A stretch of 64,000 bases of DNA from JALYXI01 sp963716685 (GTDB lineage: Bacteria > Acidobacteriota > Terriglobia > Bryobacterales > Bryobacteraceae), in NCBI GenBank assembly GCA_963716685.1, contig CAVQTR010000003.1:1674001-1738000 (forward strand). The letters run 5' to 3'. A program made the position numbers and the translations under genes. Under the pieces are notes generated by a model. It saw only the letters and a list, made by a program, of their open reading frames with translations. It did no database searches and was not told where the DNA came from. The first letter of the stretch is position 1. Each line of letters begins with the position of its first letter. This document shows positions 63,307 through 64,000 of the stretch, piece by piece.

Positions 63307-64000
63307 GTGCCTCACATTCGCCGCGCGCTCATCAGCGTTACCGACAAAAACGGAATCGTCGATTTCGCCCGCAAACTCTCGCAACTCGGAATCGAAATCC
63401 TCTCGACAGGCGGAACCGCCCGCCTGCTGCGCGAAACGGGGTTACCCGTTACCGATGTCGCCGAAGTCACTGGCTTTCCCGAAATGCTCGATGGCCGGGT
63501 GAAGACCATGCACCCCGGCATCACCGGCGGAATTCTGGCCATTCGCGCGCGGCCGGACCACATGGACGCGCTTTCGCAGCACGGCATCGAGCCCATCGAT
63601 CTGGTGGTGGTGAACCTTTACGAATTCGAGAAGGTTGCGGCAAAGCCTGGCGCGGCACTTTCCGAACTGATCGAAAACATCGATATCGGCGGCCCCACCA
63701 TGATCCGCTCCGCGGCGAAGAATTACCAGGATGTGGCGGTGGTGGTTTCGCCGGACGACTACGATGCTGTCGCGGCCGAGCTTGCCGGCAACAGTTCTTC
63801 GCTGTCGAGCGAAACCTGTTGGCGTCTGGCCACTCGCGCGTTCCGCACCACCGCCGCCTACGACCGCGCGATCAGCGCGCGCCTGGACCGTGCCGGGCTG
63901 GACGACCTTCCCGAGCTTCCGCCGACCCTGGACATCCACGCGCCCAAACGCTTCGATCTGCGCTATGGCGAAAATCCGCACCAGGCGGCGGCGCTGTACG
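63307..64000 (+). CDS. purH: Bifunctional AICAR transformylase/IMP cyclohydrolase PurH (partial)
   Basis: The gene begins at a GTG (63307) and is open to the right edge, 231 codons. R-R-A-L-I-S-V-T-D-K at 4-13, LGIEILSTGGTARLL near 27-41, VTDVAEVTGFPEMLDGRVKTMHP near 47-69 and VNLYEFEK near 100 are the IMP cyclohydrolase (MGS-like) domain of PurH. IDIGGPTMIRSAAKNY near 123-138 and RYGENPHQ near the end start the second domain. It performs the last two steps of purine synthesis in the cytoplasm. An out-of-frame ATG at 63300 is not its start. The gene points away from the TonB receptor, with 144 bp and two hairpins between. Confidence 0.93.
   Translation, partial: MPHIRRALISVTDKNGIVDFARKLSQLGIEILSTGGTARLLRETGLPVTDVAEVTGFPEMLDGRVKTMHPGITGGILAIRARPDHMDALSQHGIEPIDLVVVNLYEFEKVAAKPGAALSELIENIDIGGPTMIRSAAKNYQDVAVVVSPDDYDAVAAELAGNSSSLSSETCWRLATRAFRTTAAYDRAISARLDRAGLDDLPELPPTLDIHAPKRFDLRYGENPHQAAALY

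Overview
The window looks like a chromosomal piece of an acidobacterium, most likely of the Solibacter/Bryobacter (Bryobacterales) type. This is inferred from gene content, not from a marker gene. The signs are high G+C, two very large TonB-dependent receptors with an N-terminal carboxypeptidase-regulatory-like domain, a DUF1592/DUF1552 pair, secreted leucine-rich-repeat proteins, a small protein of the 'INANR..STGPKT' family, and an alternative complex III (Act) operon fused in line with a caa3-type cytochrome oxidase.

Layout. (1) 1-21.8 kb is a surface-glycan or peptide-modification island. It holds a radical SAM/SPASM protein, a PqqD-like protein, an HPr-kinase-like ATPase, a nucleotidyltransferase-fold protein and a 2-oxoglutarate/Fe(II) oxygenase. 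Around them lie GT2 and GT4 glycosyltransferases (several as two- or three-domain fusions), an acyltransferase-3 and four multi-pass membrane proteins, two of them clearly of the PMT/ArnT (GT39) type. (2) 21.8-32.05 kb is a tightly overlapping minus-strand operon: TPP enzyme, LarA-like protein, M24 peptidase, internally duplicated membrane protein, gluconate-dehydrogenase-subunit-3-like protein, GMC oxidoreductase, DUF362 protein and GH-A glycosidase. (3) 32.1-33.2 kb is a regulatory node: a Crp/Fnr-type regulator flanked by two near-identical GTGAC-N4-GTCAC palindromes, and a 68-residue DUF542-like protein. (4) 33.2-44.7 kb is actABCDEF, a small membrane protein gene, then ctaCDEF, forming one respiratory chain from quinol to oxygen. 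(5) 44.7-48.7 kb is an ECF sigma factor (frameshifted), a zinc-finger anti-sigma protein, a multi-pass membrane protein and a secreted protein of unknown function. (6) 48.7-63.2 kb holds TonB-dependent receptors, the DUF1592/DUF1552 pair and two LRR proteins. (7) The window ends inside purH.

How they may work together. The Crp/Fnr palindromes sit upstream of the regulator itself, of the divergent DUF542-actA-ctaF operon, and of the TPP/GMC operon. This suggests that one redox- or NO-sensing switch controls both a sugar/2-oxoacid oxidation pathway and the respiratory chain.

Five genes between 44.7 and 56.7 kb each need removal of exactly one base (a T on the coding strand in the simplest reading) to restore a full-length family member. 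This is either a local sequence-quality problem or real decay, and it matters for anyone using these genes.

No tRNA, rRNA, CRISPR array or recognisable insertion sequence was seen. No stretch longer than 300 bases lacks a gene; the longest gaps are about 130-160 bases (2762-2890, 53093-53250, 63163-63306).
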